From positions 571 through 24,649 of the forward strand of contig DHXS01000025.1 in NCBI GenBank assembly GCA_002413795.1: DNA of 24,079 bases, in the 5' to 3' direction. This document shows, piece after piece, positions 1-6,434 of the stretch. The notes below the pieces were generated by a model. The model was not told the origin of the DNA. It saw only the letters and a list, made by a program, of their open reading frames with translations, and made no database searches. The first letter of the stretch is position 1; each line of letters starts with the position of its first letter. This DNA comes from Candidatus Saccharibacteria bacterium UBA5150 (GTDB taxonomy: Bacteria > Patescibacteriota > Saccharimonadia > Saccharimonadales > UBA4665). The position numbers and the translations under genes were made by a program.

Positions 1-489
1 GGCGGCGTCTTCTTCGTCGGTGCCAGCTGCTTCGGCTGGTTCTTCCGTCGGGGTTTCGGCCGGCGCTTCGGGCTCGGAGGGCTCTTCTGCGGGAGCCTCT
101 TCGGCCTCAGCAGGCTCTTCTTCAGACGGCGTCTCCTCGGCTGGTGTTTCTTCAGCCGGTTTGGGCTCGGCGGGAGCCTCTTCGGCAGCGGGGGCGGGAG
201 CGGGTTCGTCAGCGACACTGTCATCTTTGGCCGGGGCGCCGACGCCGTTGTCGATAATTTTAAGATTGTAGCGGGCGTCGTTCTTGGTTCCCAGGGCTCG
301 CAGCAGCGTGCGCAGGGACTGAGCGGTGGCGCCCCGCTTGCCGATCACCCGGCCAAGATCTTCCGGATCAACCGTTAATTCCAGTAAAACGCCCTTCTCA
401 TCTATGCGACGGTCAACATGAACCGCGTCGGGCTTGCCGACGAGGGATTTTACTACGTATTCTATAAATTGCTGGTCGATTTCACTCAT
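1..489 (-). CDS. khpA: KH-domain RNA-binding protein KhpA (YlqC family) with long acidic tail, 3' end outside window
   Basis: Reading leftward from the ATG at 487-489, the frame stays open for 163 codons to the window edge, so the C-terminus is missing. Residues 1-82 form a single KH domain of the KhpA type with the GxxG loop GKRG at about residues 50-53. KhpA proteins are normally about 75-90 residues and bind structured RNA, often together with KhpB. Here the domain is followed by at least 80 residues of almost pure Pro, Ala and Glu, very like the tail of the adjacent bS16. A good ribosome-binding site (GAGGAG) lies 7 nt before the ATG and fixes the start. Its position just after rpsP is the usual rpsP-khpA-rimM-trmD order; rimM would lie beyond the left edge. 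The family call is secure; the function of the tail is unknown. Confidence 0.9.
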   Translation of the reverse strand, partial: MSEIDQQFIEYVVKSLVGKPDAVHVDRRIDEKGVLLELTVDPEDLGRVIGKRGATAQSLRTLLRALGTKNDARYNLKIIDNGVGAPAKDDSVADEPAPAPAAEEAPAEPKPAEETPAEETPSEEEPAEAEEAPAEEPSEPEAPAETPTEEPAEAAGTDEEDAA

Positions 490-525
490 GCTCGGTCTCC
501 TCGGTTAGAACTGGTAATGTTAGTA

Positions 526-534
526 ATTATAGCA
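526..534 (-). promoter_or_regulatory. Extended -10 promoter of khpA
   Basis: On the minus strand the sequence reads TGC-TATAAT, a consensus extended -10 box, about 36 nt before the khpA start. I see no good -35 at the proper distance, as is common with extended -10 promoters. It would let khpA be transcribed apart from rpsP. Confidence 0.6.
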
Positions 535-580
535 AAGACGGGTGGGCGATTTTGTGAAAAATCTTGCCCCTGAACGGGTT

Positions 581-1123
581 TTAGGCGGCTTTGTCTTCTT
601 CGGCCGGAGCTTCGGGCTCAGCGGGTTCTTCAGCAGGTGCTTCAGGCTCGGCGGGTTCCTCGGGAGCGGGCTCTTCAGCTGGGGCTTCTTCCGGAGCAGC
701 GGGCGCTTCCTCGGCGGGAGCCGGCTCAGCGGCCGGTTCTTCTGGCGTTTCTGCCGGAGCGGTTTCTTCGGCTGGCTCTTCTGCAGGTGCTTCCTCTGCG
801 ACAGGCTCATCGGGGCGGGTGCTGCGGCGTTTGTCGGCGTTGCGGACGGTTCGTTCTTTGTTGGCTTCGAGCTTTACCCAGCCGGGGAGTTTAACGCCTT
901 CGGCTTTTAGCAAGCGGGCCACGCGGTCGGACGGCTGGGCGCCGTGATCCAGGTAAAACGAAGCCTTTTCCTTATCCAAAATGATGGCTTTGCCGTGCGG
1001 GTCATAACTGCCCAAACGGGCCACGACCTTGCCGCTGGTCGGCGTCAGGCGCGATTCCTGAACCACCACGCGGAACATGGCGTGACCTTTGCGGCCGGTT
1101 CGTTGCATACGGATAGCTAACAT
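581..1123 (-). CDS. rpsP: Small ribosomal subunit protein bS16 with ~80-residue Pro/Ala/Glu tail
   Basis: Residues 1 to about 100 are a typical bS16, starting MLAIRMQRTGRKGHAMFRVV and keeping the RLGSYDP motif; it helps assemble the 30S body. The family is usually 80-100 residues long, but this protein has 180. Residues from about 101 onward are a low-complexity acidic tail built of EEPAEPEAPA-like units, including an exact tandem copy of an about 11-residue unit near the end. At the DNA level this gives direct repeats around 600-760 and 20-200. The start codon has only a weak purine-rich stretch at a long distance upstream. The gene has its own strong promoter between rnc and rpsP. Identification is secure; the tail is the unusual part. 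Confidence 0.95.
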   Translation of the reverse strand: MLAIRMQRTGRKGHAMFRVVVQESRLTPTSGKVVARLGSYDPHGKAIILDKEKASFYLDHGAQPSDRVARLLKAEGVKLPGWVKLEANKERTVRNADKRRSTRPDEPVAEEAPAEEPAEETAPAETPEEPAAEPAPAEEAPAAPEEAPAEEPAPEEPAEPEAPAEEPAEPEAPAEEDKAA

Positions 1124-1179
1124 ATGTCTGGCAAACTCTCTTCTTTCAGGTCTTAAAGCTTATTAAAGACAATCTCCGT

Positions 1180-1208
1180 ATTTTACAGATAACGTCCCCT
1201 GTTGTCAA
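1180..1208 (-). promoter_or_regulatory. Strong sigma70-type promoter of rpsP (TTGACA-17-TAAAAT)
   Basis: Minus strand: TTGACA at 1203-1208, a 17-nt spacer, TAAAAT at 1180-1185. The -35 box lies immediately upstream of the rnc stop codon. Transcription would begin near 1173, giving a leader of about 50 nt for rpsP. Confidence 0.75.
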
Positions 1209-1209
1209 A

Positions 1210-1914
1210 CTAGGCTTTGGCTTGTTGGTAGTAGGCCAGGGCGGCTTCGGCGGCTTTTTGCTGGGCGGCCTGTTTGCTGGGGCCGCTGCCCTGGCCGCGC
1301 AGTTTGTCGTTGACGTAAACGCCGACCGTGAAGATTTTGTCGTGGTCCGGGCCATCTTCCTTCATGACTTTATAGACCGGCGTGGCGGTTTCCTGGCTCT
1401 GGGCCAGTTCCTGAAGGTGCGATTTGGCGTCCATCCAGGAACCGGTTTCCAGAATTTCTTCGAAGGTGCTGATAATGCTCTCGGTAAGGAATTTTTTGGC
1501 GGCTTCGTAGCCTTGGTCCAGATAGAGGGCGCCGATGACGGCCTCGAAGCTGTTAGCCAGGATTTGGGCGCGGGCCCGCTCACTGCCGCGCTTTTCGCCA
1601 CGGCTGAGTCTTAGCAATGGCTCAAAATCGTATTTGGCGGCCGCCGCGCCGATGCTCTCGGTGCGCACCAGGCTGCTGCGCCAATTGGTCAGGACGCCTT
1701 CGGGCTCGTCGTAGGTGGCATATAAGTATTCGGTGACTACCAGCTCCAGCACGGCGTCGCCCAGGAACTCCAGCCGCTCGTTGTGCTCACGGACCGATTT
1801 TTTGTGCTCGTTAAGGTATGAACGATGCGTGAAGGCCGTCAGCAATAGGTCAATATCCTTAAAGGTGACTTTTAATTTTTCTTTGGCAAATGCCTGGTAT
1901 GCGGTAGTATCCAT
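1210..1914 (-). CDS. rnc: Ribonuclease III
   Basis: Cleaves double-stranded RNA, including rRNA precursors. The 234-residue protein has the usual length and order: an RNase III domain with the signature ERLEFLGDA at residues 46-54, and a C-terminal double-stranded-RNA-binding domain (about 160-231). Glu124 in the second active-site motif matches the essential E. coli Glu117. The residue matching E. coli Asp114 is Asn121 here, a change worth noting. The gene follows the Nudix gene by 22 nt in a run nusB-nudix-rnc. The start region carries a 14-nt palindrome. Identification is secure. Confidence 0.96.
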   Translation of the reverse strand: MDTTAYQAFAKEKLKVTFKDIDLLLTAFTHRSYLNEHKKSVREHNERLEFLGDAVLELVVTEYLYATYDEPEGVLTNWRSSLVRTESIGAAAAKYDFEPLLRLSRGEKRGSERARAQILANSFEAVIGALYLDQGYEAAKKFLTESIISTFEEILETGSWMDAKSHLQELAQSQETATPVYKVMKEDGPDHDKIFTVGVYVNDKLRGQGSGPSKQAAQQKAAEAALAYYQQAKA

Positions 1915-1918
1915 AATG

Positions 1919-1932
1919 CTTAACTTGTTAAG
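1919..1932 (-). promoter_or_regulatory. 14-nt palindrome in the rnc start region
   Basis: CTTAACTTGTTAAG is a perfect inverted repeat ending 5 nt before the rnc start codon. A TAGAAT-like -10 sits a few bases upstream on the minus strand. It could be an operator or a small translational element; the loop would be too tight for a good RNA hairpin. Function unknown. Confidence 0.35.
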
Positions 1933-1936
1933 TATT

Positions 1937-2437
1937 CTATAATTTCCCTTCCCTAACCTTCTTCATGCCCATCAGGATCAGCTTGCCGATATCGTCATAG
2001 GCGATTTTATCGACGGCGTCGGTGGCCGCCAGCCATTTGATGTCGTTCAGCCAATCTTCGGGATGCAGTTTGTCGCTGTCGCCGAGCCCTTCTACCAGAT
2101 AAATATGCATGGTCATCAGCACCAGGGTATGGTTGCGGCGGTAGCGGAAGTTGACCTTGCCCAGCCAGCTGTGCACCCGCATTTCCTTGAGGCCGGTTTC
2201 CTCGCGGATTTCGCGCTCGGCGGTGGCTTTGGGCTCTTCGCCCTGCTCGACATGGCCTTTGGGGATTGTCCAGCGATTTTTGGCGTCTTGCATGAGCAGA
2301 ATCTGGACGGCGCCGGTTTTGGGTTCACGCCGAAAAACGATGCCGCCTGAGGTGGTCTCGCGCACCACTTCGTCAATGACCGGCCGGCGCTTGAAGGCCA
2401 GCTTGCGGATTCCTTTGATGGGTTTGGGTCGCTGCAT
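1937..2437 (-). CDS. Nudix hydrolase
   Basis: The 166-residue protein contains a complete Nudix box, Gly61 to Leu83, fitting G-x5-E-x7-R-E-U-x-E-E-x-G-U exactly, so it should hydrolyse a nucleoside diphosphate linked to another group using Mg2+ or Mn2+. The substrate cannot be told from the sequence. The N-terminal 25 residues are basic. It begins only 2 nt after the nusB stop and precedes rnc, so it is probably co-transcribed with RNA-processing genes. An RNA-cap or house-cleaning (oxidised nucleotide, Ap4A) role is possible but is inference. Confidence 0.9.
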   Translation of the reverse strand: MQRPKPIKGIRKLAFKRRPVIDEVVRETTSGGIVFRREPKTGAVQILLMQDAKNRWTIPKGHVEQGEEPKATAEREIREETGLKEMRVHSWLGKVNFRYRRNHTLVLMTMHIYLVEGLGDSDKLHPEDWLNDIKWLAATDAVDKIAYDDIGKLILMGMKKVREGKL

Positions 2438-2439
2438 GA

Positions 2440-2955
2440 TTATGTCTTTCCGGGAGATTTTTTGGCGTTGGCAGCCGGTTTTTTCTTGGCGGCAGGCTTC
2501 TTCTTGGCCGGCTTGGCTTTGTCTTCCCCGCCCTCGCGCTGACGCAGAAGGGTGCCCAGCACGCCATTTATAAACTTGGACGAATTGTCACCACCAAAGG
2601 CTTTGGCCAGCTCGACGGCCTCGTTAATTACCACTTTAGGCGGCACATCGGCTTCGTTTTCCAGTTCGTACAGGCCGATGCGGAGCACCAGGCGATCCAT
2701 GCGGGCAATCTGGTCGATTGGCCATTCCGGGGCTACCGGCTGCAGTTTGGCATCGAGCTTGGCGGCCTGTTTGGTAACGCCGGCCACCAGCTGTCTGATA
2801 AACTCCATATCGTCGAGCATCTTTTTGTAGCGCTCGATGTTGCGCTCCAGCACTTCTTTGATATCAAAGGCTTTGTCGCCGGCTTCCTGCCGTAACTCCT
2901 GTTCATAAAGAGTCTGGAGGGCGATGATGCGACCGAGATGTCGGTTAGAGGCCAT
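2440..2955 (-). CDS. nusB: Transcription antitermination factor NusB with basic tail
   Basis: NusB binds boxA RNA with S10 and takes part in rRNA antitermination. The N-terminus (SNRHLGRIIALQTLYEQEL) and the later stretch DMEFIRQLVAGV are typical, as is the C-terminal NEAVELAKAFGGDNSSKFINGVL motif. The conserved core ends at about residue 145; the last about 25 residues are a Lys/Ala/Pro tail (repeated KKKPAA) not found in standard NusB of 130-150 residues. It lies 23 nt after the rpmF-like gene. Confidence 0.93.
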   Translation of the reverse strand: MASNRHLGRIIALQTLYEQELRQEAGDKAFDIKEVLERNIERYKKMLDDMEFIRQLVAGVTKQAAKLDAKLQPVAPEWPIDQIARMDRLVLRIGLYELENEADVPPKVVINEAVELAKAFGGDNSSKFINGVLGTLLRQREGGEDKAKPAKKKPAAKKKPAANAKKSPGKT

Positions 2956-2978
2956 ATTGTTAAGTTCCTGGACGGGGT

Positions 2979-3131
2979 TTAAGCGACTTTGGCGGACTCG
3001 CGCTTAGTGGTGCGAACTTTGACCGGCGATTTGGCGTTGACCCGGCGGGCCAGCTTGAGCACCAGATGACTGCGGCGACTGCCGGTCTTGCGCGGACTGG
3101 TCCGTTTTTTAGGGGGCTGACCACCGGCCAT
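2979..3131 (-). CDS. rpmF: Probable large ribosomal subunit protein bL32 (short, no zinc cysteines)
   Basis: A 50-codon reading frame on the minus strand, ATG at 3129-3131, TAA at 2979-2981. The N-terminal part, PKKRTSPRKTGSRRSHLVLK, matches the bL32 pattern of a KKRTS start, then an RRSH motif. The rest is very basic and contains no cysteines, so it would be a zinc-free form. It has its own consensus promoter and an AAAAGGA ribosome-binding site. The position before nusB and near rnc suits a translation gene. At only 50 residues and with a divergent C-terminus the assignment is likely rather than certain; another small basic ribosomal protein is the alternative. Confidence 0.6.
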   Translation of the reverse strand: MAGGQPPKKRTSPRKTGSRRSHLVLKLARRVNAKSPVKVRTTKRESAKVA

Positions 3132-3170
3132 GACTATTGATCCTTTTCTTTAATTACCAAACTTAACTCT

Positions 3171-3199
3171 ATTCTAGCGAATTTTGGCCCGTTTCTCAA
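3171..3199 (-). promoter_or_regulatory. Promoter of the rpmF-nusB-nudix-rnc run (TTGAGA-17-TAGAAT)
   Basis: Minus strand: TTGAGA at 3194-3199, 17-nt spacer, TAGAAT at 3171-3176, between leuS and the rpmF-like gene. The transcript would start near 3164, with a leader of about 33 nt ending in an AAAAGGA site. Confidence 0.7.
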
Positions 3200-3202
3200 G
3201 AG

Positions 3203-5680
3203 TTAGACGACGAAGTTGACCAGTTTGCCCGGAACGTAAACGGTTTTATGGATTTTGGCGTCTTTGAGGTAGGCGGCGGCTTTGTCGTGGGCTTTGGCGG
3301 CTTTGACGACTTCTTCTTCATTGGCATCGGCGGCTACTTGGATTTCTCCGCGCAGTTTGCCGTTAACCTGGATGACTACTGTGACGGTATCCTGCGCTAG
3401 GTATTTTTCGTCGTATTTGGGCCAGCTGTCGTGGTTAAGGCTGATTGAATGGCCCAGACGGTGCCACAACTCCTCGCTGATGTGCGGCGCGAACGGGGCT
3501 ATACAGGCCACCACGCCTTCCAGAGCCCCCTGCCAGACGGCGCTCTTGCCAAAATGTTTGGTTTTAAGCTTGTAGAAGCCGTTGGTGCAGGTCATGGCGG
3601 CGGCGATGGCCGTGTTGTAGCGGTTGTGCTCGATATCGTCGGTCATTTTCTTGATCGTGGCGTGCAGGGCGCGGTTGATTTCGGCCTGGGTCTTGGCGGG
3701 CACCTCGGCAGCCGGCTGATCCAGATATTCATTCACCAGGTTCCAGACACGGTTTAAGAAGCGGTGCATTCCCGGCACGCCTTGCGGGTCCCAGCGGACC
3801 CACTGGTCGAGCGGCGCCGCGAACATCATATAGATCCTGAGAGCATCGGCGCCGTAGCCCTGTTCAATAATATCGAGCGGGTCGACACCGTTGCCCTTGC
3901 TCTTGCTAAACATTTTGCCGTCGCTGGCCGTGACCTTGCCATTGAACAGGAACTGCTTGAAAGGTTCAGGCTCCTTAACCAGCCCCAGTTTCTTAAAGAA
4001 ACGAGCCATAAAGCGGGCGTACAACAGATGAGCCGTGGCGTGGTCGGCGCCGTTGTAAAAGTCGATCGGCTCCCATTTTTGGACCACCTCTTTATCGAAG
4101 ATGGCGTGCTGATTGCGCGGGTCGAAATAGCGGTACATGTACCAGGCGCTGTCGACGTAGGTGTCGAGGGTGTCGGTTTCGCGTTCGGCTTTGCCGCCGC
4201 ACTTGGGGCACTCCACGTTCAGCCAGCCCTTGGCCTTGGCCAGGGCGCTGCGGCCGTCGCCGCCGGGAGTGACATCATCTACTTCGGGCAGGACCACTGG
4301 CAGATCTGTTTCGGGCACCAGCACGGCGCCGTCTTTCGGGCACTGAATAATCGGGATCGGGGCGCCCCAGTAGCGCTGGCGGCTGACGCTCCAATCGCGC
4401 ATTTTGTAGTTGACCTTGGCTGCAGCCTGGCCGGCCTTAGTGACTTGTTCGAAGATTTTCTCGCCGGCTGCTTTGTTGCTGAGGCCGTCAAAGCCTTTGC
4501 CGGTGTTGATCTGCTTGCCGGCGCCGGTCCAGACTTCGGTCGAGCTCAGATCTTGATACTCCTTGGGAACTTCAGTGGTCAGTACTACCGGTAAGTTATG
4601 TTGCAGGGCGAATTCACGGTCGCGCAGGTCGTGGCCCGGCATGCCCATAACCACGCCGGTGCCGTAGCCGCCCAGCACAAAGTTGGCCACGTAAATCGGC
4701 ACGATCAGGTCATTAAACGGGTTCTTGGCATACTTGCCGGTAAAGACGCCTGTTTTGGCCTTGTCTTCCTGCCGTTCGACTTCGCTCAAGCGGGCCGCTG
4801 CGGTGCGGTACTTGTCGACGGCTGGCTTATGCTCGGCAGCCGTCAGCTCATCCAGTAGGGGTGATTCGGGGGCGACCACAATAAAAGTCACGCCCGGCAA
4901 GGTATCTTTGCGGGTCGTAAAGGTTCTAAAGCTGGCTTTTTCGGTTTTGCCGGCCTTATCGGTAACCTGCCACTCTATTTCGGCGCCTATGGAGCGGCCG
5001 ATCCAGTTTTTCTGGGCCAGTTTGACGCTGTCGCTCCAGTCCAGGTCGTCAATGGCTTCTAAAAGTTCATCAGCGTATTCAGTGATCTTGAAGAACCACT
5101 GCTTGACTTCCTTTTTTTGGACCAGCGGATCGTCTGGGCCGTCGTGGCGCCAGCATTTGCCGTCTATCACCTGCTCGTTGGCTAGCACCGTATTGTCGAT
5201 CTCGCAGTACCACTGCAGGCGCGAATCCTGATAAGCCAGCCCGTGTTTGTGCATTTGCACAAAAATCCACTGCGTCCATTTGTAGTATTCCGGCAGGTGG
5301 GTGGCGATTTCCTTTTCCCAATCGTTGCTCCAGCCCATGGCCTTGTACTGCTTGTGGTACTCGGGGATGATGGTGGCCATGCTTTCCTGCGGCGACACGC
5401 CGGCCTTAATAGCGTAGTTTTCGGCCGGCAATCCAAAAGCATCCCAGCCCACCGGGTGGTAGCTTTCAAAACCCTGCTGGCGCTTAAAGCGGGCTTTTAC
5501 GTCGCTAATGGTGTAGTTCATGGCGTGCCCGATGTGAATCCCCGCGCCGCTGGGATAATTAAACATACTCATGGCGATGTATTTGGGCTTATCGCTCTTC
5601 AGATCGGTAGTATAAACGCCGGTCTCATCCCAAATTTTCTGCCACTTGGGCTCAATCTCTTTTGGATTATAACGCTGCAT
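3203..5680 (-). CDS. leuS: Leucyl-tRNA synthetase
   Basis: Charges tRNA-Leu with leucine. The 825 residues carry the whole bacterial LeuRS plan. HIGH is HIGH at 49-52. The CP1 editing domain runs from about 225 to 420, with TTRKDT near 255-260 and GHDLRD near 349-354, keeping the editing Asp. Metal-type cysteines are at 447, 491 and 494. The signature loop FSKSKGN is at about 591-597, followed by an anticodon-binding domain. Two motifs differ from the common form: TTRPDT is TTRKDT, and the KMSKS loop reads KMFSKS. The start is the ATG at 5680; there is no Shine-Dalgarno site, but an extended -10 box lies 10 nt upstream, which suggests an almost leaderless mRNA. A cognate tRNA-Leu(UAA) is elsewhere in the window. 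Confidence 0.97.
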   Translation of the reverse strand: MQRYNPKEIEPKWQKIWDETGVYTTDLKSDKPKYIAMSMFNYPSGAGIHIGHAMNYTISDVKARFKRQQGFESYHPVGWDAFGLPAENYAIKAGVSPQESMATIIPEYHKQYKAMGWSNDWEKEIATHLPEYYKWTQWIFVQMHKHGLAYQDSRLQWYCEIDNTVLANEQVIDGKCWRHDGPDDPLVQKKEVKQWFFKITEYADELLEAIDDLDWSDSVKLAQKNWIGRSIGAEIEWQVTDKAGKTEKASFRTFTTRKDTLPGVTFIVVAPESPLLDELTAAEHKPAVDKYRTAAARLSEVERQEDKAKTGVFTGKYAKNPFNDLIVPIYVANFVLGGYGTGVVMGMPGHDLRDREFALQHNLPVVLTTEVPKEYQDLSSTEVWTGAGKQINTGKGFDGLSNKAAGEKIFEQVTKAGQAAAKVNYKMRDWSVSRQRYWGAPIPIIQCPKDGAVLVPETDLPVVLPEVDDVTPGGDGRSALAKAKGWLNVECPKCGGKAERETDTLDTYVDSAWYMYRYFDPRNQHAIFDKEVVQKWEPIDFYNGADHATAHLLYARFMARFFKKLGLVKEPEPFKQFLFNGKVTASDGKMFSKSKGNGVDPLDIIEQGYGADALRIYMMFAAPLDQWVRWDPQGVPGMHRFLNRVWNLVNEYLDQPAAEVPAKTQAEINRALHATIKKMTDDIEHNRYNTAIAAAMTCTNGFYKLKTKHFGKSAVWQGALEGVVACIAPFAPHISEELWHRLGHSISLNHDSWPKYDEKYLAQDTVTVVIQVNGKLRGEIQVAADANEEEVVKAAKAHDKAAAYLKDAKIHKTVYVPGKLVNFVV

Positions 5681-5690
5681 AACAGATTAC

Positions 5691-5699
5691 ATTGTAGCA
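5691..5699 (-). promoter_or_regulatory. Extended -10 promoter of leuS (TGC-TACAAT)
   Basis: TGC-TACAAT on the minus strand ends 10 nt before the leuS ATG. No matching -35 is visible. The predicted leader is only about 3-5 nt, and no ribosome-binding site is present. Confidence 0.55.
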
Positions 5700-5702
5700 C
5701 TT

Positions 5703-6008
5703 TTAAATGGAGGGTCGGCAGTATGTCCAAGCTTCTTGACCACTTTCGAGACGTACTTTGACTCGAATGTAAGCGTCTGTCTCGTATTTGTCTAACTTGG
5801 GCAACTCCTCATCTTCTATTCCCAAAACTAAACCATCAATTGAAGCCTGGTCTGAAGGCACGGCGATTGGATAAGAAGCTCCGTTAATAACAATCGTATC
5901 TTTCGCGTAACCGGCTAATTTAGCGGGTTTAGTAGTTACAATTCTGCCTATTACCGACTGCTGAACTTCGGGTTGTTGCAGTGTGCCATAAACAAAAACT
6001 TTTTGCAT
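5703..6008 (-). CDS. Gamma-glutamylcyclotransferase-like (AIG2/GGCT fold) protein
   Basis: The 101-residue protein begins with MQKVFVYGTLQ, where YGTL at residues 7-10 is the substrate-binding loop of the GGCT/AIG2 family. Glu76 in DKYETDAYIRVKV sits where the catalytic Glu is expected. Family members form 5-oxoproline from gamma-glutamyl amino acids or gamma-glutamylamines; many bacterial ones have no known substrate. It is short but within the range of single-domain members. It lies 16 nt after the gene at 6025-6357, so the two are probably one operon. Confidence 0.8.
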   Translation of the reverse strand: MQKVFVYGTLQQPEVQQSVIGRIVTTKPAKLAGYAKDTIVINGASYPIAVPSDQASIDGLVLGIEDEELPKLDKYETDAYIRVKVRLESGQEAWTYCRPSI

Positions 6009-6024
6009 GTCTATCCATTTCTAA

Positions 6025-6357
6025 TTATGATTGCCGGGACGGAGTCAATAGGGAGGCAATTTTTTGAATGGGCCAGCGCGCCCAGCGAGTGGCCGGATCG
6101 GAAGGATCATGAAGCTCACCATATGATGCCGCTTCTTGCATAGTAACTGGGGTTCCCCTCACTGCCTTGTGAGTTACAAATTCAGCCATACTCCAATCGC
6201 CCGAAGCCGCCTCTACCATAGGGTCCACATGTTCCGCGTATGTTTCCCGACGAATCGGCACTAGAACTGTTTTACCTTTTATTATGCGTCCAGCGTAGTT
6301 TATTAAAGTTGAGATGCTTTGTTGACGCGCTTCTTTTTTTCCAAAAGCTTCTTCCAT
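6025..6357 (-). CDS. Hypothetical protein, 110 residues
   Basis: I do not recognise a family. The protein is soluble, with no membrane segment, and has a mixed charged composition. The coding status is supported by an AAGGAG site 7 nt before the ATG and by the short gap to the downstream GGCT-like gene. The stretch WARWPIQKIASLL near the C-terminus looks like an amphipathic helix. Confidence 0.65.
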   Translation of the reverse strand: MEEAFGKKEARQQSISTLINYAGRIIKGKTVLVPIRRETYAEHVDPMVEAASGDWSMAEFVTHKAVRGTPVTMQEAASYGELHDPSDPATRWARWPIQKIASLLTPSRQS

Positions 6358-6434
6358 CTGCGTTCTCCTTATAATGATCTGCTACACCTATAATGCTCTC
6401 CCGAAAAGAGAAAAAGCAAGCATGAACGGATTGG

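Noticed and set aside
20..947. Ser/Ala/Gly-rich plus-strand frames opposite the khpA and rpsP tails
   Set aside because: They are the reverse reading of the Pro/Ala/Glu repeats. The minus strand has clear protein families, promoters and ribosome-binding sites.
3764..4594. Long plus-strand frame inside leuS (276 codons)
   Set aside because: It is antisense to the editing and zinc regions of leuS, has no ribosome-binding site and no recognisable motif; high GC makes such frames common.
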